From Zygnema circumcarinatum (Eukaryota; Streptophyta; Zygnematophyceae; Zygnematales; Zygnemataceae), in assembly GCA_037447605.1 (NCBI GenBank), contig CM074805.1:3193140-3257139 (forward strand): DNA of 64,000 nucleotides, read 5' to 3'. Of the stretch, positions 12,701 to 26,800 are shown in pieces. Under the pieces are notes generated by a model that was given only the letters and a program-made list of their open reading frames with translations, searched no databases and was not told the origin of the DNA. The translations under genes were made by a program, and so were the position numbers. Position 1 is the first letter of the stretch. The number at the start of each line of letters is the position of its first letter.

Positions 12701-15700
12701 GACCCTTATCATGGGTAGGCTGCATTCCCCTTTCATATGCCTACTGCAGGCCAATTTTTGCGTCATACTCAGCTCGCACCTTGTCTTCGTCCTTTCGGGA
12801 AGAAGGAACTCATCCAGACTGCCGGAATCCTTTATCTTCAAACAGCTCGCCAGGATTTTCGAAGCTATCTGCATCTCCAAATATCAGTGTTCTATTGAAA
12901 AGTAGAGCAGGTGTAACACAGCTGTTTGAGCTCTGTTCATGTTGTGCATGCGCACGTTTCTTCGAAAACTGCTTGGAGGCAAGCATTGTTGGAGACGGAT
13001 GACATTGCAATAGCTACAAAATCTTGCAAAACTGCAGTAACTTTGAAGTGATCTATTGACAAGCAAATGTTCAGCCTGTGGTTGACAGGGATGAAGACTT
13101 TGGTCTGGAGTATCACCAATTACAATAGTGTGGCTAAGGGTATGCGAGAGGATGAGGTATTCTTGAATCCCAGCACTCCGTAAGACTGAAAACAACGTCT
13201 GCATTTTTCGTTTGGTTAGAGCTCTACCTATCAACCGAGTTGCTGGAATTGTCGGTCCAGAATTGTCGTTGCTTTGGGGAGGATTCCCTTGCATTTGTCT
13301 GAGTAACTGAATGCTATTTGCAGTGCTAACTGAACGTGGCATACTTGCAGGTGTTGCTGGCATTAGGAGTCCCAAAGAGTGGCCTTCCCTGTCTCACATT
13401 GTTCCGAGAGAAGGATGAGAAAGAGGATATGTTTGTCCACTTCGCCCACGTTTTTAGTGTGATGGAGCCTCGCAACTATATGGATGTTTTTTCTCTGACG
13501 ATGCCATTCCTATTCCAGTGTCTTTTGTCCAATACAAATCTAGTCCAGGTGTGTGCATTTAATGCCTTTCTACCATTTGAAAACTGTTCGCGTGGAGTGG
13601 ATCCACTGGTATAAGTCCTGTTCGGTTATCAAAAAATGGTTTCTCTCAGCAAACGGGGAAGTGCTAGTTTTTTCCCTGCTTCCGAGAAAAGTTTGCATCT
13701 TGCTGCTGTTAAAAGCAAGATAACCATGGTGGATGCAAAGCTTCAACTTACCCGCATCTGTTTCGCTTAACTTCTGCCGATTGAGGCCCCATCCCCCTGG
13801 GCATGCTATCGTATTGCTTTATGGTTTGGCAATGATGCAAGGGTTCAGGATGCACGAGGATGTGTATAAGCGAGATCGTACTTTTGTTTCTTTCAGATTT
13901 AAGCTGATACATGTATTGTTTAAAGTTAGAGATCTAAGATTTGTAGCTGGAGATTGTCCCGTTGGATTTTTTATAGGAATTCTTGTATATTCGTATAGTA
14001 ACTCACTCGTCAATTGTCTTACCAAAAAGCTTATGTTTCATGCGTTTGTCACGTTTTGCGTGTTTTCCCTTTACGGATCTTGGAGAGTGAATCTTTGGTT
14101 GTTTCCAAGGACCTGGCTGAAGTCTCTCGGCTCATGCCAACTTTGTGAAGAGATTGTCTGGAAATTGCGAACCTCAAGAGTTCAACATTGAAAGCTGCAA
14201 ATTTTGCAAAACGGTTCGTAAGTGGGAAAGAGTGTTCTTTTGCTCACAGCCCCCTCCAACATTTGGACTCAACTGCCCTCTCCTTTTCCTCCTTTGTGGT
14301 TACGTACTTGCAGATCTTGTCAGCCCTCCTGCAGAACCAGAAAATGTCGAAGTATTTTGCAGAAGTGCTGGCACAGTTCCTTGTCTCTTCCAAAATGGAT
14401 GTTCTGAAGAACCACGACAAGCCACAAGCGCAGCTTGTTTTGCAATTATTTCGCCACCTATTTGGAGCCCTTATCAAGTATCCTGCAGAGTGTGAACGGG
14501 TCCTGCAACCTCACGTTGCCACCTTAATGGATGCCTGCATGAAGGCGGCAACAGAGTTGGAGAAGCCTTTGGGTTACTTGCAGTTGCTGAGAACAATGTT
14601 CCGTGCTCTCGGCAATTCAAAATACGACTCTCTGTACAGAGAAATCATTCCCACATTGCAGCCGTGTCTCAATCTCTTGTTATCTCTTTTGGACGGTCCA
14701 ACAGGCCAGGACATTCAGGACCTCCTTGTTGAGCTCTGCCTCATCCTCCCCTCTCGCCTTTCCTCACTTTTGCCTCATTTAAAGAGCCTAATGAAACCCT
14801 TAGTTTTGGCTCTCAAATCCTCAGAAGAACTTGTAGTACTTGGTCTTAGGACTCTGGAATACTGGCTGGATAGCCTTACTCCTGAATTCTTGGAGCCCAC
14901 CATGGCCTCAGTTCAAGCTGAGCTTCAGCTTACCCTCTGGACCCATCTGCGGCCCAAACCTTATCCTTATGGGCCCAAGGTGGCGGTGCTTCTGGGAAAG
15001 CTTGGGGGCCGGAATCGGCGTTTTCTAAAGGAGCCTTTGGAGTCGGAGTGTCGGGACAATCCTGAACACGGATTGCGATTGGTGCTCACATTCGAGCCGA
15101 ATACAGGATTTTTGGTCCCCCTCGACCGATTGGTTCACCTGGCGGAAAAAGCAGTAATGCAGCCTGTACGTTTCCTACTGGCTACTCGTCTTCTCAGTGC
15201 TGATAGAAGAAAATGGTGTGAATTGTTCGAATATCGGCCTGATGAGAATGTGCTGATGTACCCTTTTCGTCGTTTGGTACACTAAACATGGCCAGAACGA
15301 ACTGGTAAGTGTCTCATGTATTATATTTACGAGTAGAAGGTGTCCAGACGACATTGGCTGCTTGCAGTTTTCGTTGTGTCAATGAGCTTCAACAAGAAAA
15401 TGGCGTTGCGTGAACAAACGATGGAGCGTGGGATTGCAGGGTGCTATGGAGCTTCAATATCGCAGACAAGCCCTCAAATTCTTGCGAGTGTGCCTTGTAG
15501 CAGTGCTGAATTTGGGTGGGAACATAACACCGCAGTTTAATGTAACACCAGGTCAGATTAGCACAGTATTGCTCTCCAATATCGACACAACGCGTCGTCA
15601 GCCGGAGCATGCAGCCAATCACAAGGTGTGCCCCGCTGCCTTAATTGGTGGAGCCACTCGATTTCATCGCAAAAGTGTGTTGATAAGTTGATGCAGTCGG

Positions 15701-18700
15701 CGCATGCCGAGTTTTGAGATTGAAACTGTAAAGATCGTCATTATCATCATCGTCACCATCACCATCATCAGTGCCTCCTCTGTCAATTTCTGCGGTGTTT
15801 TCCTCCATCGTGCTCTGTTAGTCCCAAAGCATTTGTGCCTATGTCAGAGCATCATCTCTCTCTTTCCTGAGACAGCCTCGTTTTTGTTTTTCTCTCCCTT
15901 TTTTTTTTGCTTTTGTTTTTGGAGGGTGGTGGGGGGTGGGGGGGGGGGGGGGTGTGGGGGGTGGATGTGGGTCGGGGGTACAATACGCTGGTGTTAGAGT
16001 GATCTTGGAGTGAAGACAAAGACTCAATTAATGGCAGAACGCAGTGTCTTCAAACTGCTGTTAATGGCAGTCATTTCTGCAAGCGCGGAGCCAGAGCTCA
16101 CTGTAAGTCATTGCCTTCTGAACTTCAATTCTCAAACTGCAAAGCTATCATCTTGGAAATGATTTCCTGTTACTTTGAACGTGCCGTTAGCAGTTGCATA
16201 AACTCCTGGTTGGTGCAGTCTTTCGTACCACTATTGTGAAGACTGACACGATTGACCCTCTGTAAACAGGAGGGCAGAGATGATTTCGTCATCAACATCT
16301 GTCGTCACTTTGCTATGCTTTTCCACATTGAAGCGAACGCCAACCAGCAGCTTCAAGCCACCGCTTCCGGATCGCCCCTTTCTGAGCGACCCCCTGCGGC
16401 TGCCCAGCCGGGAGCAGTGAGCTCTATTCGATCGGGGGGGGCGAAGGAGAAGCATGCTCAACTGCCAAACTTGAAGATTCTTGACCCTCACATTTTTATG
16501 GATGCTTTGGTGGCCGTATTGGCGTCTGAAAACAGAGCACATGCCAAGGCAGCTATTGTTGGCCTGAATGCTTTTGCCGAAACCTTGCTGCTTCTTGCTA
16601 GGTCAAAGCATTCTGGAATTCCGACTACTCCCCGGGGTGTGGGCACACCTGGAACACCCATGATGGTTTCTAGCCCATCGCTGAACCCTGTTCTATCCCC
16701 TCCGCCGGGAGTGAGGGTTCCTGTGTTAGAGCAACTACTGCCTCGCCTGCTTCACTGCTGCTATGGCGGTACATGGCAGGCTCAAATGGGAGGAGTTATG
16801 GGACTCGGCGCTTTGGTGGGAAAAGCACCTGTGGACACGCTCTGCCTCTTTCAGGTCAGCAATTCGGCGATGACAGGATTGGAGTGTAAAAATAGCCAGC
16901 ATGAATGTGTTCTTCCTTTTCATTTTCTCTTGTGCTCTCGTTTTCCTGAAGTTCGGGGAAAGGATCAGATTCCTACAGATTTTCTTGTGCAAGAGTATGT
17001 CCTTCATTTGATGTCATCTGTGTGAATTCAAGGGGACATCTTGTGGGCACCTTGTTGGAATCTATCATCATCGAACACTGCGTAAGCTAGAGGACCACGC
17101 CTCTCTTGTATGTTTTTTGAAGTCACGTTTATCTCTGCAGGGATTTGTAAAACATGTAATGATAGATCTGCGTTAGCCCTTTATGTGCTTCGCTTGGATA
17201 ATTGTTGTCTCCAGTGATTCGTTAGCTTTGTGGGAGTGGTCATGTTGCCATCCGTCTACGCTATAGGCACAATGGAACGCACGGCATACACATACTCACC
17301 CTGTTTAGTTGTCTTGTGCATATGAAAGAAGGATCGTTATTCACGAGTCTTGTTCATTTCTATGTCATTATCACCAAGAGCCTATGTCACAAGTGCACAC
17401 TAAGTTGACATTTATTATTGCATATAGGCCAGATTTCAAAGTAATGCAATTCCTTTTACCAGATTTGATTGGCCTTGTTATCGACTTCGACCTTTATCCG
17501 TTTATTGCAATTTGCTTTGATCAACTGACATATTAGCGCTTTTTGGACCATTGTTCCCTGAACCTTTCATGTTCTCTGAAAGATTTTCATTCGGCGATTC
17601 TACATTTTTTTCTAGCGTCACAACAATAGCATCTAGGCCAAATCTTCTACTATCTCAGTTCGTTCACCCCTCCTTGTCAGACTTATTTTCTGACAACTTG
17701 TAGACTTCAGTAAAGTGGAAACTAGCTCAACATGCATCTCAGTTCTGGACAGCATCATCTGTCTGTTGGAGCTTTTCACAGGTGAAGGCGGTTCGCGCTC
17801 TCCTATATGTGCTGAAAAGACTTCCTCCCCATGCCAACAAAGAGCAGGAGGAGACAGCACAAGTCCTAACGCAGGTCCTACGAGTAGTGAACAATGTCGA
17901 CCAGGCAGGAGATGACCAGCGGAAAGCATCTTTCCAGGGAGTGTTGGATGTGCTCGCCACTGAACTCTTCAACCCTGCTGCTCCGCAGACAGTGCGCCGG
18001 AATGTGCAGTCATGCCTTAGTCTCTTGGGTTCAAGGACAGGCAGTGAAGTGTCGGAACTTTTGGAGAAAGTGCATGGTCCACTCCTTCAACCCCTTGTCA
18101 GCCGTTCGCTCAGACTGCGTCCGATTGAACACCAGGTGCTTTGTTTACTACTTTTCGTCAATCTAGTCTGTAAGGGGAGCTTCGTCAGTGTTGTTGAAGA
18201 AAATGTCTACGCGAGTTTGTGGAATGAGAACATGCCCATCTTACCTGTAGCGGTATTTTTGAGTCGTTGGAGTATTCCACCTGACGACGATGGCTTATTT
18301 GTTTCAGGTTGGCACGGTGATGGCGCTGAACTATTGCTTATCACTACGCCCCCCATTGCTACGAATCACTCCTGAACTCATGCAGCTCCTTCAGGAAGCT
18401 CTGAGTTTGTCGGAGACAGATGAGAGCATGCTTCAGAGCAAGCACATGGCTGCAAAGCAGGCTGCCCTCCTCACCAAGCTCCGTACTGCTTGCATCGAAC
18501 TGCTCTGCACAGCGATGGCATGGGCCGACCTGAAGCATCCCACTCATGCCGAATTGCGGTCGAGGGTGATAGCCATGTTCTTCAAGTCCCTCACATGCCG
18601 AACTCCAGAAATTGTGGCTGTGGCCAAAGAAGGTCTGCGTCAGGTGAGGCTGCCGTCTTCCCTCTTCCTCTTGCCTCAGTGACAGGAATGGCGAATCTTT

Positions 18701-21700
18701 GAATCCCCTGCAGAGGCTTTCATTGGACATAAAAGCCTATACTGGCTATGCTTATGAGGAAAAAATGGACACACTTATGCTCTCCTTATGTTACTGATCC
18801 TTCCCTTTTGTTGGAAACTGCGTGATTGCTTCGTTCATAGGATGCATGATTGCTTTGTTCGTAGGGTGTTTCACATTGATCTTGACCAATAAACTTAAGG
18901 AATACTCACGATTGGGTTCGTACAACTTTGAGGCAAGCACGTGATCAATGGATGAAACAAGTGCATGTAGTGCTGAATTCTGAAAGGAAATTTACTGAAT
19001 GGAAGACCTATGTCTATGAAATGTCTGGTGACAGGTTATCAACCAGCAGAAAATGCCGAAGGAGCTCTTGCAGAGTAGTCTTAGGCCCATCTTGGTGAAC
19101 CTTGCAAACCACAAAAACCTCACTATGCCTCTGCTGCAAGGACTGGCTCGCCTGCTTGAGCTTCTTGCCAATTGGTTCAATGTCACACTTGGAGACAAGC
19201 TGAAAGACCACCTCCGCAAATGGCTTGAACCCGAAAAGCTCGCTCAACAGCAGCCCAAGGCGTGGAAGGCGGGGGAGGAACCGAAGATTGCAGCCGGTAT
19301 GTCTAGGAGCCCTGTTCTGCATAAGTGCCATGTTTGAATACAGAAAGCGGACCTTTGAAGAGTTATGGAGTTTGCGACCGAGGGAGGAATTGCAGCTGGC
19401 ATATTGGGGAGATTTGAATGTCGGGCTCGAATTCCTAGTCTGTTTCCGTGCAAAAGTTAACTCCGGTTTGGGGATCCTCCTATAGTGGGCTTTTAAATTT
19501 TCAATCGGTAGTCCAGATTTGCAAGGCTATACTTGCATCCGAGATTCTTGGAAACTGACATTCATTCGAGCTTTTATCCGCTTTTGCAGCTATAATCGAG
19601 CTATTCCATCTGCTGCCTCCCGCAGCTTCAAAGTTTCTGGATGAGCTGGTAGTGTTGACTATTCAGCTGGAAGGAGCCCTTCCAAGTGGCAGCGTGTACA
19701 GCGAGCTCAATTCTCCGTACCGCCTCCCGCTCACAAAGTTCCTCAACCGCTACGCCGCCGATGCGGTCGACTACTTCCTTGAACGTCTGACCATGCAACC
19801 TTATTTCCGGAGGTAATTTTTTTCGTCAGATCGTTAAATTGTCGGATTGTCATGTCAGATCCATTCACTGCATAATGTGCATTTCTCTTTGGGGTCTCAG
19901 ACTTCATGTTCTGAGGTGCACATGAGTTCTTTATGCTTTTTATTCTTCGAATGTTGCGTTGTTTTCACTTGAAGTTTTGTTTTCTTGTGTGTTCTTGGCA
20001 CACGTTTTGAATGATCACTCATTCGCACTCTCCATCGTGCTGTTAGCCAGTGACAGAAAGTACAACTTCTGGGATTTTTCCCAGCAAAAAAATTTCATTG
20101 TTTTTTAGCTTAAGCAGGAAGGTTAGCGCACCTCGTACTGACCCCCTCTGTGTATTGCATTTGCAGGTTTCTTGATATTATCCGTTCTGATGTCGGGCAG
20201 CCATTGAGAGAGGAGCTCATGCGCTCAGTAGATAAGATTATTGTCAAGGCTTTTTCCACTCCTCCGATGGCAGGCGGCGCGGAGGAGGCATCGATGGCCT
20301 TGGCATTGGCCAATGGAGGAGATGGCTACCTCAGCCGTACACACCGTAAGTGCCATTGCAGAACTCTTCGTTTCAAACTTGATTATGGTAGATGCAGTAT
20401 ATCATTTGGGAGACAGGCTAATTAAAGTGCTTCAGTCCTGTATATGATATGAATTCACTTTATTCAAATTAAAGGTACTGGTTTTCGCTTCATTATCCGT
20501 GGAACTATTTTGCCGTAAAACCTGAATTAGATTCTCATACACAAGTGTTCTGGTGACCTCCTCTCCTGGTGACCATTCCGTGGTCATGGCCAACTGAATA
20601 CCTTGTAGAGTAACTTTAACTCGTTAGACATCGCAAGACTTCCTACAGTCTCAAGGGGTCCAGAAGGTTATCATTGTCAGATTGCAAATGGTGAGATTTT
20701 GTAGAGTTGGTATTTAGTTGAGCTTTCCATAGATAAGCTAAGGAAATTTGTCAACTTAGCATGATTTAAGTGCAGCAGCTTTAATAAAATTAACTGGACG
20801 AGAAGAAGAGAAACAGGAAGAGAAGACGAGAGAAGTTGCAGAGTAGCCGAGACTAGACGGAAAGAAAACCAGACAGATAGGAGATCAGAGAAGTTCGAGA
20901 GAAGATTGACGTAGTTTCTGTAGTTTTTCTTATCCCTTTTTTACCTGCAGCATTTCCTTATTACAGAGTGCTTAGCTGAAGAACCCACTTGCCAGAGCAA
21001 ACCAAAACCAAACTCAGCTATGGCTGTGCGCTTTGCAGAGCTCGCAGGAGTAGAGCTTGTCGCCGCCCTGGTGAAGCTGCAGCCCGAGTGGCTCTCCGGG
21101 CAGCGCCCTCTCTTTGAAGCTCTTGTTCGCATCTGGCGGTCGCCCGCACGGGCCCAACGGCTGCGGAATGAGCAGGAGCTGCCTTTGCATCTGGTGGGTC
21201 ATCCGCACTGCATGCATCCGGTTGGGATATGGAGTCCTGTCTTTGGAAGGAAAGGTGTCCGGCCCTCTCTGCAATGGAGTGATTGATGGTCGTAGCGAGT
21301 AAAACAGTTGGAGGTGACATGGAATCGCAGGAAGATCTTGTTGGGAATACTGTTGAGTAATCCTAAACGAGAAATCGATGAAGGATGGGACTTCGTAGCA
21401 CATGATGTTGGAGCCGTCTTTTTTATCCTGTTTCAATTTGGCGTCATTTTCTGTTGAATTGGAAACTGCACGTATTGGAACCATAGCCAGGACCTGAAGA
21501 AAGCCATGCATCACAATCGATTGATGGTTACGAATTGGAAAGGGAAGTGCCGCAGCGATTTGAGGAGGTGAATTGTGGCCAAATGAATGCAGGTGAAGGA
21601 AAGCAAGCTGATGGTTAAGTGCTTCTTGAGCTATCTTCAGTACAAGCGCAGTGAGGTGGATGTGCTCTTTGACATGCTCTCCATCTTCTTGACACGTACT

Positions 21701-23847
21701 CGTGTCGATTTTACCTTTCTGAAGGAGTTCTTCATGATCAAAGTGAGTACCATCTGTTTAGTGGAGCTTGATCCTTTTAGAAACAAGATAGCTTATTTTG
21801 CCAATGGTGCAGTGAATTGAGCTTTCTCGTTACCTTTTGGGTAGAAGCAATTATATCTGTATGGTGTTCCGAAGTGATGTACAGACACTATGTTGCCATC
21901 ATTTTGTAGAATATCTACGTTGTTTCGAGGAGTATCCTAGTTGCCTCGCAGCGCTTCCATGTTGTGTTGTATTGTGTTGTGTTTTTTATCGTTAGGATGC
22001 ACACTGTGTTATTGATCCCTGTCTTTTGGCACTTGTGCAGCTACCAGAGACGTATTCGGCGGAGGAGAAGAAGGCCGTGCTGAGCCGCTTCTTGGTTCTG
22101 TTTCAGAGCAGAGCTCTCGTGCAGGAGCACCGCGTGGCCGCTCTGCAGCTGCTCGTCATGCCGCTGCTCAGCGCCGCCTTTGAGCAGGGGCAGGGCCGGG
22201 ACGTGCTTGTGGGCAGCGACGGGGCCATCGTCAGAACCATTGTGGAGCAGCTGCTAGACCCCCCAGAGAATGTATGTCCCCACTGCTTTGGATACTCACA
22301 TTTGTGTGTTTGGATTGTGAAAGACGTCGTTTATACACGGTTTACCTTTGTAGCTTGCTGTTCTGCAATCGCACCTTGGAATGTTCTCAACTGCTTTGTG
22401 CTGCTTGACGTGCAGGTGACTGGAGAGTATGACGAGGCTCTTCGGATAGAGCTGTTACAGCTGGCAACCCTCCTTATCCGGCAGTTGCCTGGAGAGCTGA
22501 AGCAGCATCGGAAAGAGCTCATTAAATTTGGGTGGAATCATTTAAAGCGTGAGGAGGCGGCCTCGAAACCATGGGCTTTTGTTAATGTTTGCCACTTCTT
22601 GGATTCGTATCAAGCACCTGAGAAGATTATTCTGCAGGTGGGTTTCAATAGATTTCTAGGTTTTCCATAACCAACACATTTCTGAGATGTATCACGGAGG
22701 TAAACCTAGTTTTGGTAGCATTCCTCGTCCCCATGCTCATTCTTCATTTATCATACACCTGACGAGTTGTCGACAGGTCCTCATGTCGTTTCTCAGGGCT
22801 TTTCACTTGCATTAGTTGTCTTACAGGTAATGCCACCGTTTGCGTGCTGTCGTCCCCCACACCATATGTAGACTTGCAGATGTCCCCTGCTTGAGCAGGA
22901 TGAGAATGTAAGAGTGAATTGATGTTATAGGCTTGTGAATTTGAACCCTTGCTGAAAGGTCCCATATGGTATGGCAGGTTTTTGTGGCCCTGCTGCGAGC
23001 CTGCCAGGCCGAGACTCGGACGCTGGTGAAGCAAGCTTTGGACGTCCTAATGCCCGCTCTTCCAAGGCGTCTGCCGCTGGTCGATGCAAGGATACACATT
23101 TGGATTCGTTATACGAAGAAAATCCTGGTTGAGGAAGGGCATTCTCTGCCCCATCTAGTACACATCTTCCAGATTGTTGTGCGTCATGCAGATCTTTTTT
23201 ATTCGTCACGCGGGCAGTTTGTCCCGCAGATGGTCAACTCCCTCCAGCGTCTCGGGCTTCCACCCAATTCACCAACAGAGAATCGTAGACTAGCAATTGA
23301 CCTAGCAGGTCTTGTGGTTGCATGGGAAGAAAGGAGGCAGAGGGAGGTTCAAGCAGCTGCAGATGGAGGTCAAGGTGGACCTGGGCAGGATAGTAATGTC
23401 CAAGCAGAAAGATTAGGCAGTGGGGGAGACGGAGGAGAGGGTGGAGGTGGCAGCATTGCTGCGATTGGTGAGAAGAGGACAGCAGAAATGGCAGGAATTG
23501 ATGCTTCAGCAGAGGACATGTCAAAGCGTGTGAAGGTTGAGGCAGGAGCAGTACCTTCTTCGGCCGCCCCTTCTCAGAGTCAGTGGGGGGCTTCTGGAGG
23601 GCCGTCTATGCGGGTCCCATCTGTAGGTGGGGGGACAGAGGATGACTTCAAGCCAAACTCAGGAATGGAGGAAATGATCATCAGTTTTCTGGTTAGAGTC
23701 CTTTTTGTGGTGGAACCCAAGGATAGAGAAAGTAAAGAGACATATAGACAAGCCCTTGTCTTATTAGGTCGAGCTTTAGAAGTGTGGCCAGGGGTGAGCA
23801 TGAAAATTGGCTATGTAGAACGCCTTATTGCACAGAACCAACAGCAG

Positions 23848-23879
<32 letters not shown>

Positions 23880-26800
23880 GCAACAACAACAACAACAACA
23901 GCAGCAGGTGAGTTGGTGTCAGCAAGCCATTATTGGTCTTGGCCGGACTGTCAAAGGTGTGACATTTCTGTTTATGTCAGATAATTGGACTTATCCTCGT
24001 GAATGGACTATGACAAATGATTGTGATGGATTTCATTGTGCAGCAGCAGGGGACGGCTTCGGCCGGAGGCCGGGAGGCATGGCACGCGCTTGCCACGGGT
24101 CTTGATGTGATGCATGTGGGCTTGGAGAAGCAGCCACAAGCTTTTATTCGTACCAACTTGTCGCTAATTGTTCAGGTGAAAAGCCTTCGAAGCGAACCCT
24201 CATGCAATGGAATAGTCAAGAGCCGATTTTGTCTCCAAACTTGCGATATGTCTTCCCAGTACCCTGTCAGCTTCTTGATCCCTAGAGTTGTGCCCTCTGT
24301 CAGTATAAATATGCTACAGATGAATGTCCATATTTGGAGGAAACTACAGGGTTTGGTTGCAGGCTCTTGTCCACAGTATTCGGGTCCTGGCAATGAGATG
24401 CACCGTGTTGTCTATGGCTCTGACTGCAGGTATTGGAGCCCTGCTTCATCTGTCGAACGCAAGAAGTAGTGAAGTCATTTTGCGAAGTTTTGACGATGGC
24501 CCTCTCTGCTTTCCCAAGCAATGACCCAGCCAACCCACCCCCTCCAGAATTAAGAGTACTTCATCAAAAGCTTGAAGAGCAGCTTCAGAAGGCCCTTATG
24601 GCTGCAACTGCATTGCCTCCATCGCCTGCAACAGCTGCTGCCGGAAATCCGCCTCCGCCGGTAGCTGTGATGGATGTAAAGAATGCAAACGCACTCATTG
24701 CATGTGCCCTGCATGTGGTCCAAACCCTGTCCGAGGTGGGACTCACATCGGTTGTGGACAAGCAGTTGGCCCTAATTGCACGCGCAATCAACAGACTCCA
24801 ATTAGAGTTCAAGGGGGCAGAGGCCAAGGCCGGTCGACAGGTAATTCGTCCCCCTTTAACTCTCATTCTGGAACAAATTCATGCTGTAAGCCTTGTTTCG
24901 TAGCCTAGTACAGTCTTATTCTAATTGCAAGCTTATCAGGCTTTCTGTTTTGATCCGCTATTTAAGGCTTTCAAATATGTTTGACATGTGGGATATCAAA
25001 TGATAATATTTGGAATTGGAATGCAGAAGCCTGATGCATCTGAGACATCCTCGGCCGGCACAGAATTTGGCAGCACTGTTGGCAATGTGAAGATTGCGCT
25101 AAAGCTTCTGAGCAGGCGAGTTCTCCACGTGGAACATGTGCGGAAACAGTACGGATCTGCACTGCTCAGTTTGCTTGTGGAGACAGGCATGAATGGCGCC
25201 ATACTGCTCACTGTTCTTGACATTCTACGCGATTGGGTGGAAAACGATTTCAGGTAAGACGTCACCATAAGCACCATAAGCTGCTTTAGCGGATACCATT
25301 CTGCGGATCTCTTTGTGGGTCATAAGCATGCAATAGCATCTCTAACTGGCTTCAACGGTGGCGTCTGCTTCACGTCAATGTTAATGAAGCTTTGCGTGTC
25401 GAAAGGCACATTCCTTCATGCAAATGAAAATGACAAGTCAATCTGCTATTGACTTTTGACTTTTCGAATAGGGTGGTCATGCTGAATAAAAGTCGCAAAT
25501 GCCTGTCCAGAGGAACACCGGCCGGAGTGATAAAGCCACAAGACATGATTACTTTTCTGCACAAAATGGCTGTAGCGGATCGAAGCGGCTGCACGCCGAG
25601 TATGGAGGAAGAGCTCGAGGATAAGCTCTTGCGTCTCATCCATCGACTATGTTCTGACCCCATGTACTTTATATTTATACTTTTGAAAGTGTTTTGACAC
25701 CTTGTGGATTGCCAAGTTTTTCAGCCCAAACTATCTCAGACTAGGATGCCAAACTGTCGAACTTTCAATTCTGTGCTAGGGAGTCGTCCTCTCTATTCTT
25801 GAGTATTGAAGGCGCCATTTCTAATTTGCTTACCTTGGCAAATCGACCTCTTTTTTTTATCAGATTCCCTCCACAAGTACGCCAAGAAGTATTCTTGAAA
25901 GTGGAGCGTGCTCGCATGTTAGGCATATGTGCAACCAAGCCGGAACTTCGCAACATGTTTTTTTCTCTTTACCACGAGCAAATCCAACGCACTTTATTCC
26001 AGCGTCTCCAATACATCATCAGCGGGCAGGACTGGGAGGCCCTTGCCGGCAGCTTCTGGATAAAGCAGGCCCTTGATGTGCTACTCGCCATTCTTGTGGA
26101 GAGTGAGCCGATCACTATGGCCCCAAATGCAGCACAGCTTCTCCCTCTCATGGCTTCTGGGGGAGTCCTGGACAGACCGGGCATGCAGCTGCCCCCCCAC
26201 GCAGAGGGAGCCGAAGTGGGGGAGGGTTTACCTCCAGCCCCGCTATCTTTCGTGACTTTGGTGAATCAGCATGCACGGTTTCTCAACGATATGCGGCGAT
26301 TGAATGTGAGTTTATTTTTTGAGGCCGACAAGGGACAAGGGAGTCTGAAGGGATATTGTCCTCTGTGAGTCTTTTCCATGGGTGGCTATATTGGCTGGAA
26401 TTGACAACCATTCAACCCTGGCTTGCTTTACTGATCAAGAGATGGAGGAGATGTTGGTCGAGAGTCTTTGTGTGTCAGCCAGTTGGTTAATGTTAGAGTA
26501 TGTATTGAGTGGTGTAAGCGTTTTTCTCCTTCCCACACAAAACTGAGGTCGAAAGGGTCCCCTTTGGGATTAACGACCTTATTATGTACGGACTGTTAGT
26601 GCTGGACAATTGATTCAACCATGTTATTATTTTTATGTTTGTTCAATAGCGGCCTGACGTCATGGACTCCTTTCCAGCAGTCAGCAAATGGGTTCTTTTG
26701 ATCTCCGTGCCTGTACTTTTGCTGAAACCGAGTAAGAAACTGCTGTCTTCGCTACGAATTGCAACTAAATCTCGTTGGTGTGCTGTGGACATCTCTTCTG

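Noticed and set aside
12884-13375. 163-codon minus-strand frame inside TRA1
   Set aside because: It overlaps TRA1 exon 13 (13089-13156) antisense and has no family resemblance. The plus-strand exon is supported by alignment and phase.
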